Shown: positions 1 to 11,525, counted from the stretch's first letter. The stretch: 64,000 bases of DNA from Ischnura elegans (GCF_921293095.1 NC_060248.1:134304972-134368971); one strand, 5' to 3'. The notes: a model not told the origin generated them from the sequence alone. Made by a program: numbers and translations.

Positions 1-2822
1 AATACGTTGAGTCCGAATATACACGTTATTTCTGTTTACCGATAGCCTCTCAGAAATAACTCCTGAAACATTTAACCCTCATATTTATATTTGAACTCCC
101 TTTTACCACAGCAGGCGAAAACTCATTTGTATTGGGGTATTCAGTTATCTCCAAGAGTACCGTGTCTTTACTAGGGAATAAAGAAATCTATATGCAATAT
201 TACATTCTCAATCGCGTTAGCTATCAAATTTTGAAGGAAGTTTTGTTAGCATTATTCATTGCATTCATAAACAACTTTCCTATTCTCTCTTAGGCAATTT
301 TTTAATTCTTTGCCTCAAGAATATATATTCCGAGTGTACACCTTTTCGCACAAGGGTTCGTGGAAATACTCATCAATAACTCTAAACCGTTCTTTTAATG
401 ACCGTGTCTTAACTAATAGACAGTCTATCATAACCCGTATTTACAGATGATGATTCATAAGGATAATTCAGTATCCCTTGAGATTTAAAAAATAATTGCT
501 CTGAGGTGCCTTTTTCGAAGAAAGAGATAGCGCCACCATTTAGGATCCCCAACTATAATAGATTCTTCATCGGGTGTTATTTCGCAGCACTGTTAGCTTG
601 AGTACGCAAGAGAGATAGAAAGAGGCCAACCCGAAGGCCTGAAATCGACTTTTTGTGTATTTTACGAATATTCCTGAAGTACCCTGACAGTCGCCATAGC
701 CTCTCGTCACCGAGGTTACGCTCTGCGTTGAGGCTTAGCCAAAGTTTTGAGTTTATGATCGCGGTAATCCCCTCATAGGCCCAAATGATGAAGATATCTT
801 GTTCATTATTACATGAATTCCAAATCTTTTCGGACTATCCCATAGAGCTCAAGTATTTAATATACCATATTACAGTAAAATTCATGCGGTATTAGGTGAG
901 AGAAAAATGCCAAAATGAAGTGCATTTCCCATCCCTTCAGATGAACTTCAATGCTTGGGGTAATCCCTAAAGCCCGTTTTGCACGACGTTTGTAACTGCA
1001 CATCGAATCTCATCAATTGACGGAATATAATCAATACATTTTTCCCGTGTAAAGAGTAAGGAAAATAGTGAACTGCGTCAGTTTCCAGAGAGCAATAAAA
1101 ATGTAATCCACACGTTCATAATTAGCGCACCCTTCAATATATTCGATGCTTCAGAATGATTAATTTTACTGCGCATAATATAATATTTAAATGATTTACT
1201 TAGCTAATTTAACATTCAGTCAATGGTGATCAATCTTCTCATTATTTCTATCATATAGGTGAGGAGGTGGGTCCTCTCCTTCAATCCTTTTGCACCCATC
1301 CGATATTTATGATCGACCCACACACAGTGTACTTTAACCATCGTGTTATTGGTAGACACTCGTCAGTTTATTTAGACAATTACAACAATGCTAACTACCC
1401 ATCGTGGGTTCATAAAGGAAGTGAGGCCGACTCTTGCGCGAAAGGCAAAGAAATATAAGAAATCTATAGCGGTATCGTTCAGAAAAAATATTAAATTCAT
1501 TGCATTCAATTTCACCGTCGCCACATCGCGTAAGAAATATAGATGTACTCAATGCAATTGATCTCTTATATATAAAAAAAATTGTAGTGTTACCTTTAAT
1601 GTGGGGCCATTTTTTCCTCACTCGACGGGATTGAGGCTATATTCTAAGATTCGTGGACCGCTGAGTAGGCTGTTCCTCTTCAATGACTCTCACGGTGCCA
1701 ATATAAACACTAATATCACACTATTCTCCAATTGTGCATCCACACTTACACACCATCGAACGCACTTTCAACACCATGCCACGAACTGATCCAACTGTTT
1801 CAAAATAGAGATTATTACCAACTGCTCATAGAGCAATGCATTTCTGCACGGTGCGCGACAAACTATTCACGTGCATCACATGCACAGATCACTATCCTCG
1901 ACTTAAATAATATTGAAATTAGGAAATAAAACTTCGCTTCCCGGAAAATGCACACCACTCCCTCGTATAAACACTATCCACTGCTGGCCACCGAGCAACT
2001 GAGCTAATTTCGTTTCGTTACCGCTGATCCACAAATTCCATCCACCCTCACTTATGAATTGCGTCACACCGATGGGCAGAACACACGACCTGTCCCGGTT
2101 AGAACATGACGTGAGCTAAAAACATCTCCAATTTTCACAAGATAAAATCACTTTGTATTATTTCGACCGGCCTAGGTTTTAGCGCAAAACGCCATTTTCA
2201 AAGCGCAGAAGGTATGGATGACGGCCTATTTATGCCTTTAGATGGGCTAGTGGTGAGGTGGGGGTAGAGTTTGGGGGAAGGAGATTTGTGAGGTGAATAA
2301 GGGTGTTCGTAGGCACAATGAGAAGTGATTCACGATGACGTGAACTGGCGATGGGTGGTCGCTATGGTAATGTGCACAAGGGGTGAGTGGAATGGGAACA
2401 GGGCATTTTTTCATCCCCTAAAAGTAAATGGATTTGAAAATGCTTCACGTGGTCTGAAGGTTCGCTCAAACTATCCATACTCACACCGCAGAAGTTGTAT
2501 TAGACCATTCAGTTTTGCCTCCTCCCAATTTGAGGTACTTACTAACATATCACGTACCCTTGTTCGGCGTCTGCATTGCTCACTGCATTGTGTACCATTC
2601 TCACTTTCGACGATTAAGAATTAATTTTGTAAGTTAGTTGAGTCAACGATTTAGAAGCACAAGTATTAACTCGAAGTGATTCCTTCCCAGGTGTGCAACG
2701 AATAAACTGTGTAAGGTTGAAGCGTGGAGAAATGAAATGTTTCATTGGTAGGAAAAAAAACAAATCCGAAATGAATAATCTAAAAGAGATGAAGCAAATA
2801 GCAGTGAGACAGCGAGACACAG
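1..2822. other. AT-rich intergenic stretch, no recognisable gene
   Basis: The stretch is AT-rich with only short open frames (under 100 codons) that show no family motif and overlap one another on both strands. I see no splice-bounded exon, tRNA cloverleaf, terminal repeat pair or tandem array. It ends where LINE-derived sequence starts near 2823. Confidence 0.6.
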
Positions 2823-2912
2823 ATGAAATAATTGAAAATGGAATAGAGAGCGTATGGGGTACAAGTAAACAACGTAACAAACATAAAAAACAAGCGCGCC
2901 AAAATCGAGAAT
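2823..2912 (+). mobile_element. Internally deleted scrap of LINE family A
   Basis: Two short pieces of the LINE A endonuclease region are joined here. The first (2823-2880) matches 3078-3138 of the adjacent copy (same 'ESVW' and 'KQRN' residues). The second (2878-2912) matches 3527-3558. The roughly 390 bases that separate them in the adjacent copy are absent. This is therefore a second, internally deleted copy abutting the next LINE head to tail. It is non-coding today. Confidence 0.55.
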
Positions 2913-2929
2913 TTTTTTCAGGACGCAGA

Positions 2930-3400
2930 CGTGGTCAAGGGGACAGATAGCTGGCTTATGGAAGATATAACCAATAGCTAAGTTTTTCCTCCAGGATATA
3001 AAATTTACAGACGTGATCGACGCATTAGAAAAGGTGGCGGAGTTTTTATAGTCGTTAAATCACACTCACATGTAAATGAAATAATTGACAATGAAATGGA
3101 AAGCGTATGGTGTACAATTAAACAACGTAACGAAAGGAGTATTCATGTTTGCTCTTTTTATAGACCTCCGAATTCCGAAGTTGATATTATTTACCGATTA
3201 GAAAATCAAATATCCGCATTTATTTGGAGGGACGGTGAGAGTGTTATAGTTATGGGAAAAGATTTTAATCTTCCATCTATAAATGGGGATACTTACACTG
3301 TGACACCGAATACATGGAAAAGAGAAATCAGCGAGATCGTACTCAACGTACTTGCCTCAAATCACTCTCTCGCCCAAGCAGTTGACGAGAGGAAATAAAA
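2930..3400 (+). pseudogene. AP-endonuclease-like domain of LINE A copy 1
   Basis: This encodes part of the exonuclease-endonuclease-phosphatase domain that nicks target DNA during LINE insertion. A frame at 3096-3398 shows the family landmarks 'SFYRPP' and, further on, 'VIVMGKDFNLP', the site usually read GDFN in this family. Upstream frames (2930-3095) carry the 'KGGGVFI' motif but are interrupted by stops. The reading frame closes at 3398, so no active enzyme can be made. The match is to the LINE endonuclease family by motif and by its position ahead of the RT, not by database search. Confidence 0.75.
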
Positions 3401-4224
3401 AGACCTTTTAGCATTAAGCCATCCTAAGTAGACAAAACAAATCGATATCATTAACGATATAAGAGACCACAGAGTACTTTGCAACGTTAAAGATTAATGA
3501 AATGCCAAACAAAAATGAAAAAACAAGCATAAAAAACAAGCGCGCCAAAATCGAGAATTAAATGAAATTTCGGATTAAATGAAATGCCAAAGCTGTTGAA
3601 CCAAAACGCAATATTTTCTTTTTTGATAAATGAAAATTCTTTAAATTTGGCCTTATGCTAAACGACTCGTACACAAAATTCGCATCTAAAACAGAAAATA
3701 AAAGCACTGATGTATCAAGGAAACACTTCTTTAAAATTCTGCGCCAAGAAATCAACGAACATGTTCCGCAAACACTGAAATGAGGTAATAAAGAACCACG
3801 CTGGTACAACGACGGTGTTAGGTGGGACGTTAGGGCACAAGAAAAACCTGAACAAATCAAACAAAAAGTCCAATGTGTTAGGTTATAAATCGAAGGAAGT
3901 TGAAGCAAAAGAAAGTTATGCTGCACAAATCTCAACCAATGCGAACGGCACTGCGAAATTTCAAGAAAAAATTACTCGTTGAATTAATTGAATAAAATCC
4001 TAAATCTTTTCGGTCGTAAGCGATAGAGCTTCAGAGAAAATCTTCAAACGTAGATTTTTTATTTGTTAAATATGGTAAACATGTCATCGAAAATATTGAC
4101 AAAGCTAACTCGTTATATTCTTACTTCGAAAGTGTGTACACTACTGACGACACTGAATTTAAGGTAGACATCCCATGTACTGAGGATTCGAGGAAATAAA
4201 TCTCTACACAACGTGATAAGATAA

Positions 4225-4442
4225 TTAAATCGAAACTTGAAGCATTTACGTGGTGGAAGGGCTCCATATTAATAATGAAAAACACTTTGTTACTTCCACA
4301 AAATTCACAATTTCTATTTTATTACCGGTTTCGGCTATTACACCATTTTCAGTATTTGAAAATAGTTTAATAGCCGAAACCGGTAATAAAATAGAAATTG
4401 AGAATTTTGTGGAAGTAACAAAGTGTTTTTCATTATTAATAT
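4225..4442. mobile_element. Foldback MITE inserted in LINE A
   Basis: Two 76-base arms (4265-4340 and 4368-4443) are reverse complements with about one mismatch, separated by a 27-base spacer. The insertion is flanked by the 12-bp direct repeat GTGATAAGATAA at 4213-4224 and 4443-4454. Copy 2 of the same LINE shows the empty site with a single near-identical sequence (about 6217-6228). Each arm contains 'ACCGGTTTCGGCTATTA', which resembles the GAAA box plus helix II of hammerhead-derived repeats. It has no coding capacity. Confidence 0.85.
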
Positions 4443-4459
4443 GTGATAAGATAACTTAA

Positions 4460-5503
4460 CAACTACAATCGATTAGGAATAGTAAATCTTTAGGTCCGTA
4501 GGGAATACCCTTGCGTGTGCTCACGGAGTTAGCTCCACAGATAGCACCTTACTTGGAGATAATACTCAAGAAGTCACTATCTGAAGGAAAGTTACCATTA
4601 GACTTAAATTTGCAGGCGATACACTGATTTTCAAAATGGTAAAGAGACATGAACCAGGCAACTATCGTCCTTTTTCATTAACATCGATTATAGGCAAGAT
4701 ACTTGAGCATAACATCGTTAGCAATTACATGACTTTCTTGGACAGACGCAACTTCCTCCATGACTGTTAGTATGGATTCTGAAAAGGTAGACCTTGCGAA
4801 ACACAGCTCGCGCTCTTTCTTCACGATATGAATCGAATCTGGTGAATCGAAAAGACATGTTGACGCATCATTTCTAGATTTTAAGAAAGCATTGGACTCG
4901 GTGCCTCACAATAAACTTTTACATAAATTACAGTCATGAATTAGCAGTAATTCATAATTAGCAGTAAATTCGTCAAGCGTATTGTGGGATTTTCGGATGA
5001 GAAAGTAAAAGAAAGGTGCTATTTCGTAGTCGTCCGACCGCACCTTGAATATGCAGCGAGCGTATGGGATCCGGTGCAGAAGGACTTATTCCGCGAACTG
5101 AATAAAATACAAAGGAAGGCTACGCAAAAACCGCTACGGGCGTACAGACAGCGTTACTCAGATGTTAAGCGAATTAGGCTGGGAGCCGCTGGAGACTCGG
5201 AGACTGCGCGCTAGGCTTAAATTGCTTGAACAATTGAGAATGGATGTCTTTAAGAGCGACACGGAGAACATAATTTTAGAGCCCCACTATATTTCCAGGT
5301 CCGACAGGAGCGATAAATTAAGAGAGATGTTTTGCCACACGGATAGATATGGGAATTCGTTTTTCCCCCGTACCATAAAGGGCTTTAATAAACGCTTGTC
5401 CCAACTTCGTAAGTGCACTTCATTTTTTAAAGCTGTAAACGGCTGGTGTTCCAACACCCCCTCCACACGCCTTTTAGTCGTCTTGCGGGGTATTATATAG
5501 ATG
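4460..5503 (+). pseudogene. Reverse transcriptase remnant of LINE A copy 1
   Basis: This is a broken RT frame aligned to copy 2. The amino-terminal fingers region (4460-4930) and the carboxy-terminal thumb and connection region (4980-5500) are present. The palm with FADD is deleted. Open pieces at 4984-5214 and 5162-5500 overlap in different frames and carry 'RPHLEYAASVWDP' and 'LSELGWEPLETRRLRARL', characteristic of CR1/jockey-type LINE carboxy termini. The frame closes at a natural-looking stop near 5500, just before the GATGCA tail. It preserves about 30 carboxy-terminal residues that copy 2 has lost. Confidence 0.8.
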
Positions 5504-5520
5504 CAGATGCAGATGTCTAT

Positions 5521-6150
5521 GATTGATAATAAAATGTAATCTTTGAAAACCATCCATATAAAAGACAAAAAGGGGTTCATTAATATGGTATAATAATTTT
5601 GCGAGTAAATCAATTCCTGAAACCACTGAAAGATGATAAAGTTGGCAATTTTCATAAAGAATCTAGGGTGGTATTTTTTCGTTGAATTTCTTCAACTCGT
5701 TAACGTGAGAACACAGGAAAAAATAAATTGGGCAAGTATTCCAAATTTATTTGAGAATATTTATTCGAAGTTTCAATTTCCTACCTAAAAAAAAATTGCT
5801 TTTGAGGTTTAGGCCATCATTTTTCGATAACAGCCTACCTCGCGTCGGAATGTTTTCTTTCGGGCTCCTTGCGAGTTTCCTTCCTATCTTTAGACATATT
5901 TGGAGTCGCCGCTTACTAAGAACTCATTCGCTCCCAGGACTTCACCGTGGTAGTCCGGTAAAGTTCTGTGTTGGCTCAAGCATTAGTTGTCTTACTGCGA
6001 CGCATGTGGTTGAATTTCTGCGGTACAAGTGGCGTGTGGTTTGTAAATTCCCGGATGAATTCGAGAACATTAAGTGGACAAAACTTTGGAAGGCGGACGT
6101 CTTAAAGTAATTGATGTGCTGGCCGCATTCACATTTCCCGCCACTTCATA
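5521..6150. other. Spacer between two LINE A copies
   Basis: An open frame of 119 codons lies at 5751-6110 on the plus strand, ending in a Lys-, Trp- and Asp-rich tail. I recognise no domain, start context or splice site that would support it as a gene. No terminal repeats were found. It is either unique host sequence or an unidentified repeat. Confidence 0.5.
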
Positions 6151-7653
6151 TTGGGAGCAGCGATCATTAGGATTTTCCCATATACTGAGGAATCGATGGA
6201 AGAAATATCTATACAACGTGATGGGATAACTAAACAACTACAATCGAATAAGAATAGTAAATCTCCGGGTCCGGAGGGAATACCCGCGCGTGTCCTCAGG
6301 GAGTTAGCTCCACAGATCGCACCTTATTTAGAGATCATATTCAAGAAGTCACTCTCCGAAGGGAAGTTACCGCCAGACTGGAAAATTGCAAGCGTTACAC
6401 CCATATTCAAAAAGGGAAACAGACATGACCCAGGCAACTACCGTCCGATTTCATTAACATCGATTATAGGCAAGATACTTGAGCATATCATCGTTAGCAA
6501 TATCATGACTTTCTTGGACAGACGTAACTTTCTCCATGACTGTCAGCACGGATTCCGAAAAGGTAGATCATGCGAAACTCAGCTCGCGCTCTTTCTTCAC
6601 GACGTTATAAAATCTGGTGAATCGAAAAGACAAGTTGACGCACTGTTTCTAGATTTTAAGAAAGCTTTCGACACTGTACCTTACAACAAACTTTTATACA
6701 AATTACAGTCATGCGGATTAAACGAAACAGTTTTAAACTGGATACGCGACTTTCTCAGAGATCGTAAACAAAAAGTTGTTCTTGACGGAATTAGCTCCGA
6801 TGTTGTAAACGTTACATCAGGTGTTCCACAAGGAAGCGTAATCGGCCCCCTGTTGTTCATTATATACATTAATGATCTCTGCTGCCGCATTAGCAGTAAA
6901 ATACGTTTATTTGCTGACGACGCTGTCATCTATCGCGAAATTAGTGATCACTCTGACTATGAAATTCTATCATCTGACTTAAACAACGTTCATTTGTGGA
7001 GCCAAGAGTGGGGACTCAAACTTAATCTGAGCAAATGCATGGCGGTACATTTCTTGCGGAATTCGTCCAACTCTAACCACGTTTATGCAGTGGATGGCAT
7101 TATTGTAAAGGCAACAGACGAAGTGAAGTACCTGGGAGTTACGATAACCTCGAACCTCACGTGGGGAACACATATAAAGAATATTTGCGGCACAGCCCTG
7201 AAGAAATCAGGATTCGTCAAGCGTATTGTGGGAAGATTTTCGGATGAGAAAGTAAAGGAAAGGTGCTATTTCGCTCTCGTCCGACCGCACCTTGAATATG
7301 CAGCGGGAATATGGGATCCGGTGCAGAAAGACTTAATCTGCGAACTGAATAAAATTCAAAGGAAGGCTGCGCGTTTCGTCAAAAACTGCTACGGGCGTAC
7401 AGACAGTGTTACCCAGATGTTAAGCGAGTTAGGCTGGGAGCCGTTGGAGACTCGGAGGCTGCGCGCTAGGCTTAGATTGCTTGAACAATTGAGAATGGAT
7501 ATCTTTAAGAGCGACACAGAGAACATAATATTAGAGCCACACTATATTTCCAGGTCCGATAGAAGTGATAAATTAAGAGAGATGTTTTGCCGAACAGATA
7601 GATATGCGAATTCATTTTCCCCCCGAACCATAAAGGACTTTAATAAACGCTAG
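6151..7653 (+). CDS. Reverse transcriptase of LINE A copy 2 (partial ORF2)
   Basis: This 500-codon open frame encodes a group of RT motifs in order. They are 'SPGPEGIPARVLRELAP' (about residues 38-54), 'PIFKKGNRHDPGNYRPISL' (86-104), 'HGFRKGRSCETQL' (133-145), 'LFLDFKKAFDTV' (165-176), 'SGVPQGSVIGPLLF' (223-236) and the catalytic 'LFADDAVIY' (252-260). The carboxy terminus carries 'RPHLEYAAGIWDP' and 'SELGWEPLETRRLRARL'. The first aspartate (FLDF) and the FADD pair are intact. The listed ATG is only the first in the open frame, since the true protein would begin upstream in the lost endonuclease. The stop at 7651 is early: copy 1 has TTG where this copy has TAG and continues about 30 residues. 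It functions only as part of a retrotransposon and is probably inactive. Confidence 0.85.
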   Translation: MGAAIIRIFPYTEESMEEISIQRDGITKQLQSNKNSKSPGPEGIPARVLRELAPQIAPYLEIIFKKSLSEGKLPPDWKIASVTPIFKKGNRHDPGNYRPISLTSIIGKILEHIIVSNIMTFLDRRNFLHDCQHGFRKGRSCETQLALFLHDVIKSGESKRQVDALFLDFKKAFDTVPYNKLLYKLQSCGLNETVLNWIRDFLRDRKQKVVLDGISSDVVNVTSGVPQGSVIGPLLFIIYINDLCCRISSKIRLFADDAVIYREISDHSDYEILSSDLNNVHLWSQEWGLKLNLSKCMAVHFLRNSSNSNHVYAVDGIIVKATDEVKYLGVTITSNLTWGTHIKNICGTALKKSGFVKRIVGRFSDEKVKERCYFALVRPHLEYAAGIWDPVQKDLICELNKIQRKAARFVKNCYGRTDSVTQMLSELGWEPLETRRLRARLRLLEQLRMDIFKSDTENIILEPHYISRSDRSDKLREMFCRTDRYANSFSPRTIKDFNKR

Positions 7654-7765
7654 TCCCAACTTCGTTTGAGCACTTAATTTTTTTTGCTGTAAACGGCTGG
7701 TGTCCTAACACCCCCTGCCACACGCCTTTTAGGCGGCTTGCGGGGTATTATGTAGATGTAGATGT
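6151..7765 (+). mobile_element. LINE family A copy 2, 5'-truncated
   Basis: This is a 5'-truncated non-LTR retrotransposon holding the RT domain and 3' end. It starts inside the linker (sequence shared with copy 1 begins about 6172) and ends in a short GATGTA tail (7751-7767). The endonuclease and any ORF1 are absent, as expected from incomplete reverse transcription. It is much better preserved than copies 1 and 3. Confidence 0.85.
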
Positions 7766-7767
7766 AG

Positions 7768-9137
7768 GATCACTTCGGCAAGAGTCTCAATGTCATCAGA
7801 GTGATGGAGAGTGATGCCACCACTACCAAAAGTCCGAGCAACAATTCGAGGAATGGTCCATGACATTTTAAGTTGAAGTTTAATAAATTCTTCTTGATAT
7901 TGAAGCTTGCATAAATTTTTACGTACTTGGGAAAAATACATTTTAAAGGTTAATTTTGATAATTTTTAGAGTACCTGAAAAATAAATTAAGATTCCTACT
8001 TTTTCACTTTAACTTTAATGTGTTATTTTTTCAGAAATATAGCTTTTACCTTTTACTGGTTACTTTTTACCAAAATAAAATTTAATCGTTTAAGTTTTCT
8101 TGGTGGCTTTCTCAACTTTGGTGGTTATAAAGATCCATTATCTTATTTCTTCACACTAGAGTATGTACTGGTACACTTGTGACATAACTATTACCTTTAC
8201 TCGCAGTACAAAAAGTTCTAGGTATAAAGGAATACAACGCACATTCAAGAGCACATGAACACCCACCAACCTGAAAACCTTCTCAACGGCCAGAAGGGGA
8301 GGTACACTGTACACAGCAGGAGGAGCGACAACGTTTCTCGCCTCGCGACGCCTTGGCAATTGGTCAAATGCGTCCATTTGAATGGGCAATTGGACGAGCG
8401 AACACGTCGCCAAGTTCAAACCTGCGCTGCAGACGCGATCAGCCAAAAGAAAGGGCGTAAGAACAAGTGATGGAGTCACACGAAGTCTCTTCTCAATGTC
8501 CCTTGAATATGCACAGCGTCGCACCAGCTCACGCTCCCAGCCATCCCAGCATTCCCTGCCACCGTAAGATCTCCCCCTTCCACCCCCACGATAGCCATTC
8601 CAAATCAGAGCAGTGTAAGAACGCAGGGAAAACCATGGCCGCATTATAATTGATACAGAAATTTAAATCGGTATTATCCGCGATCGTAAAAATGGAAAAT
8701 ATAAATAAAAATTGTAGTGGTTAATTTCGACTTGACTCCATTAAATAGCGTTGTGCTAAGCCAACTGAATTTTAACCGTGCATTTGTTCAATTCCATACA
8801 ATTCACTATGTCGGCAACTTGTTTTAAAGTCGTTAGTGATTCGTCCACGAGGATGTTATGTTGAATTTAGATTTTAGACTTCAACAGCATGATAATGTGA
8901 AGCATTCATTTCTCTAGACGCACAGAAGGTATGACTTTTGGCCACGGCGGCGTTGTTTCGACTTCCGCTCACTGCGTGTGCAGTGTCCTCCTCCTGCTCG
9001 TTCACTCCCTCTTCAGTAAGCACCACTTGGCTGCATGCTACTCACAGCAGACGGAAGCCGAGCACGCACTCCACTCAAACGGACTCTCAGATTATTTCGG
9101 GGATTCCAGAAATGCGACGTCACGCACCATTGAGTCA
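7768..9137. other. Intergenic stretch with GC-rich overlapping frames
   Basis: No confirmed gene. A minus-strand frame of 162 codons (8156-8644) overlaps three plus-strand frames. It shows no recognisable domain and is rich in residues expected from GC-biased non-coding sequence. From 8930 the composition rises in GC toward the candidate element at 9138. Confidence 0.45.
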
Positions 9138-10081
9138 GGGGGCCTTCACAGTTCGACGTTGCGTTGACGCCGCGGCTAGCGAGCCAATCAGAGCCCGTCT
9201 TTGAGAATTGATGACGTCACGTCTCCAGCTCGCTGCGTCGTCGCAGAAAAACTGAACCTGTTCAATTTTCTCTGCGTCAAGGCGGCAGTACGCCGACGAT
9301 TTCGAATTGGTGTTTATTTATGGGTATACAAATATGCAAGATTAGCTCTAATGGGAGTGGCAAATGCCATTTATTTCTTTATTTACTATTATTTTGAAGT
9401 TTTCAGCTTAGATATTTCGTATCTTTCCTAAACATAAGACAAATGTTAACCCTAAATTAGATTACAATCACTGAGGAGCATAGATTAGCGTAACACATAC
9501 CCGTAAATGGAATCAAAAGCTAAATACAGCGTGAGAGGTGCTTGTTGGTGACTAAGGTCGTTTAAATTCCATTTTATATCCAATAATTGTGCCCTCATGA
9601 TCTACTCAGTTAGAGCTATTTAGATAACATGACTAGGACACTCTGTTTGAACAACAGTTATCATTAATAAATATTCCTGATAATATTCCACGTTACTCAT
9701 GTTCATTGAGTGTATGTAATTAGCTATTTTTCGAATATTCCGAGTTAGGAAATAAAATTTAAAGGTCATAATAATGCATAGGCAAGGGCCATCACTACAT
9801 GCATTATTAACGACTTTATGGTCGCCATATTAACTTCAAATGCTATTGATAGTTAAGAAGAACATTTTAAGAAATGAAATTGGGTAAACATGCAGAAAAC
9901 AGCATATGTATTGTGCGTTTGGTTCGAAATCCTAAGATCGTATGCTCACAGGCCGATTTTTAGGAGCCGACGCTTTTTGCCTTTCATTTGTTTTTGCAAC
10001 GCAGAGCTGTGAAGGGCTCCAACTTGCTGCGATGAGTTAGCTCCGCCCCCAAGTACGCAACGCCGAGCTATGAAGGCACCC
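9138..10081. mobile_element. Candidate Harbinger-like non-autonomous DNA transposon
   Basis: The left end reads GGGGGCCTTCACAGTTCGAC and the reverse complement of the right end reads GGGTGCCTTCATAGCTCGGC. Over about 26 bases the ends agree at about 22. The flanking trinucleotides are TCA (9135-9137) and TAA (10082-10084), which could be a decayed TWA target duplication of the PIF/Harbinger type. A partial second copy of the right-end motif lies at about 10000-10020. The interior has no transposase frame. The superfamily assignment is inference, while the inverted ends are visible. Confidence 0.5.
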
Positions 10082-10559
10082 TAAGTCCCCTTTCTCCCCA
10101 GGCGCACACTCCAGGGAGGGATGACGGCATAGAGTGCTCTTCGTGGGCCGGTCATTTACTCCTTTACATTCATAATTTCCCCGATATTCACATTTTTACG
10201 TAACACGCACGATTATTCGTGTGGGGTGTCCATAGATGGCGGATTTAGGGGATGCTGGAAATCTTTTTTAAACGGGTAATATTATTTCATAAATGTGGTA
10301 TGATGCGTACAGTTTTATAGATATTGTTAAAACGTGAGCTAAGGCATATTTCCCGCAAGACGTAGCGGCCGCATTTCAATAAGCTGCAGCGCAAATTCTT
10401 CCACAGTGATTCTAAACGGAGACAGCATGATATTTCTCTCGCAAGATCTGTTTTTATTTATTAATTATTACTCAAATTCAAATACATTTTTAATGGCAAT
10501 GATCATCACCATTGAGTAACAAACTTAAGATTTGTTAGAGACAGCTCTCCATCCAGTCC

Positions 10560-10710
10560 TCCTATCAGGTAATCTTTTCACTACTACGTATTTCATCTCT
10601 GTCATATTCTTCTCTACCTAATCCACATGCTTCATTCGAAGCCATCCTTTCCCGTTCTACTTGTCCCTCGACGATTGTCTTCACCAAGCCATCAAATTCT
10701 GGCCAATGCT
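10560..10710 (-). mobile_element. LINE family C 3' fragment
   Basis: The minus-strand frame 10565-10747 contains 'DGLVKTIVEGQVE', matching 'DGLMKTIVEGQVE' near the carboxy terminus of the intact LINE C copy at 29062-30616. The frame then diverges and stops. A run of ATC/ATT triplets follows at 10708-10735. It is a scrap of the same element seen at 11150-11525 and 13600-13916 on this strand. Confidence 0.7.
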
Positions 10711-10779
10711 GTATCATCATCATTATTATTATTGCATATTGCTTCAATTAGGCTCTTGGCTGGTGGCACCATTAGATTT

Positions 10780-11100
10780 ACCTACACACCTGAATAATAA
10801 ATGTACCAATCTAATAACTAAGCAAGAAACAGAAAAGACACCCAAAGTTAACAAACAGTATATTAATTCTAATATCGTGCAACTAACAAATGAACATTGA
10901 CCCCATTGCAAACACACCCTAAGAAACCAGTATGTAATTACCAAATAAATGATGAACACTTGTTCCTAAAAAATTTTGAATTTGCAGGGAAGATCATAAA
11001 AATAAGTTCAGGTAGGTCGTTCCACTCCTTTATTCTTCTCTGTCGGAAGGATTTTTTCAAAATGTCTGCTTTCTGTTCTTTTAACTTAATTTTGAATGTT
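10780..11100 (-). mobile_element. Possible LINE 3' end fragment
   Basis: Minus-strand translation near 10960-11070 gives a segment with 'RRIKEWNDLPE', similar to the 'WNxLP' motif close to the end of CR1/jockey-type ORF2 proteins. It is flanked by Lys- and Phe-rich sequence. It is short, and nothing else nearby confirms it. Confidence 0.35.
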
Positions 11101-11149
11101 TGATCTTTCTATCGTATGTAGCGGGGTGAGTCCAGCTTAAGACCGATTT

Positions 11150-11525
11150 CTTTACAGCCCCGTTCTTTAGTAAATGCTTTGTACACTCCGCATAACCTAT
11201 TTATGGCATGTGACCTGCAAGGTTGTCCCGTCTTCTTGTTAAGGTTTACATGAGGCTTCTCCTCTCTTCTTTCTCATCACTTACTCGGTAGATCCATTAT
11301 ATCCTCATCATTGCACCACATTTCGGAGTCCTCTTTTATCCTTGACTTCTCCGCTTCTGTCATTGTCCATGCCTCACTTCCGTATAGGAGCATACCCCAA
11401 ATTTAAGTTATGATAAACTCCTTCCTTACTTCTATGTTTAAATTTTTCGCAGCAAGTATATCTTTTTTTGCTGAAATGCTCTCTTCGCCCATTTTGACTA
11501 TGCCGATTTTGCTTTTCAAGACATG
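11150..11525 (-). mobile_element. LINE family C fragment (RT carboxy-terminal region)
   Basis: Minus-strand translation shows 'MLLYGSEAWTMTEAEKSRI', nearly identical to 'MLLYGSEAWTMTAAEKARI' of the copy at 29062-30616, with frameshifts on both sides. Reading upstream on the minus strand, the expected preceding residues appear only at 13600, so about 2.07 kb (11526-13599) interrupts this copy. Confidence 0.75.

Larger units (their letters stand above)
2913..5520 (+). mobile_element. LINE family A copy 1 (CR1/jockey-type), degenerate
   Basis: This is a non-LTR retrotransposon running endonuclease, linker, reverse transcriptase (RT), then 3' tail on the plus strand. The RT part matches copy 2 (6151-7653) base for base over long blocks. 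Compared with copy 2, it lacks the catalytic palm: after the 'LQS' motif near 4935 the sequence jumps almost directly to the 'KRIVG' motif near 4980, removing about 500 bases that would carry FADD. Several frameshifts and stops occur. The 3' end carries a short GATGCA repeat (5500-5517), like the GATGTA tail of copy 2. A 218-bp foldback element is inserted at 4225-4442. Confidence 0.85.

Noticed and set aside
5751-6110. 119-codon plus-strand frame between LINE copies
   Set aside because: No motif and no supporting context. Listed only as spacer.
8156-8644. 162-codon minus-strand frame
   Set aside because: No domain, overlapped by three plus-strand frames, and no splice or transcript signal.
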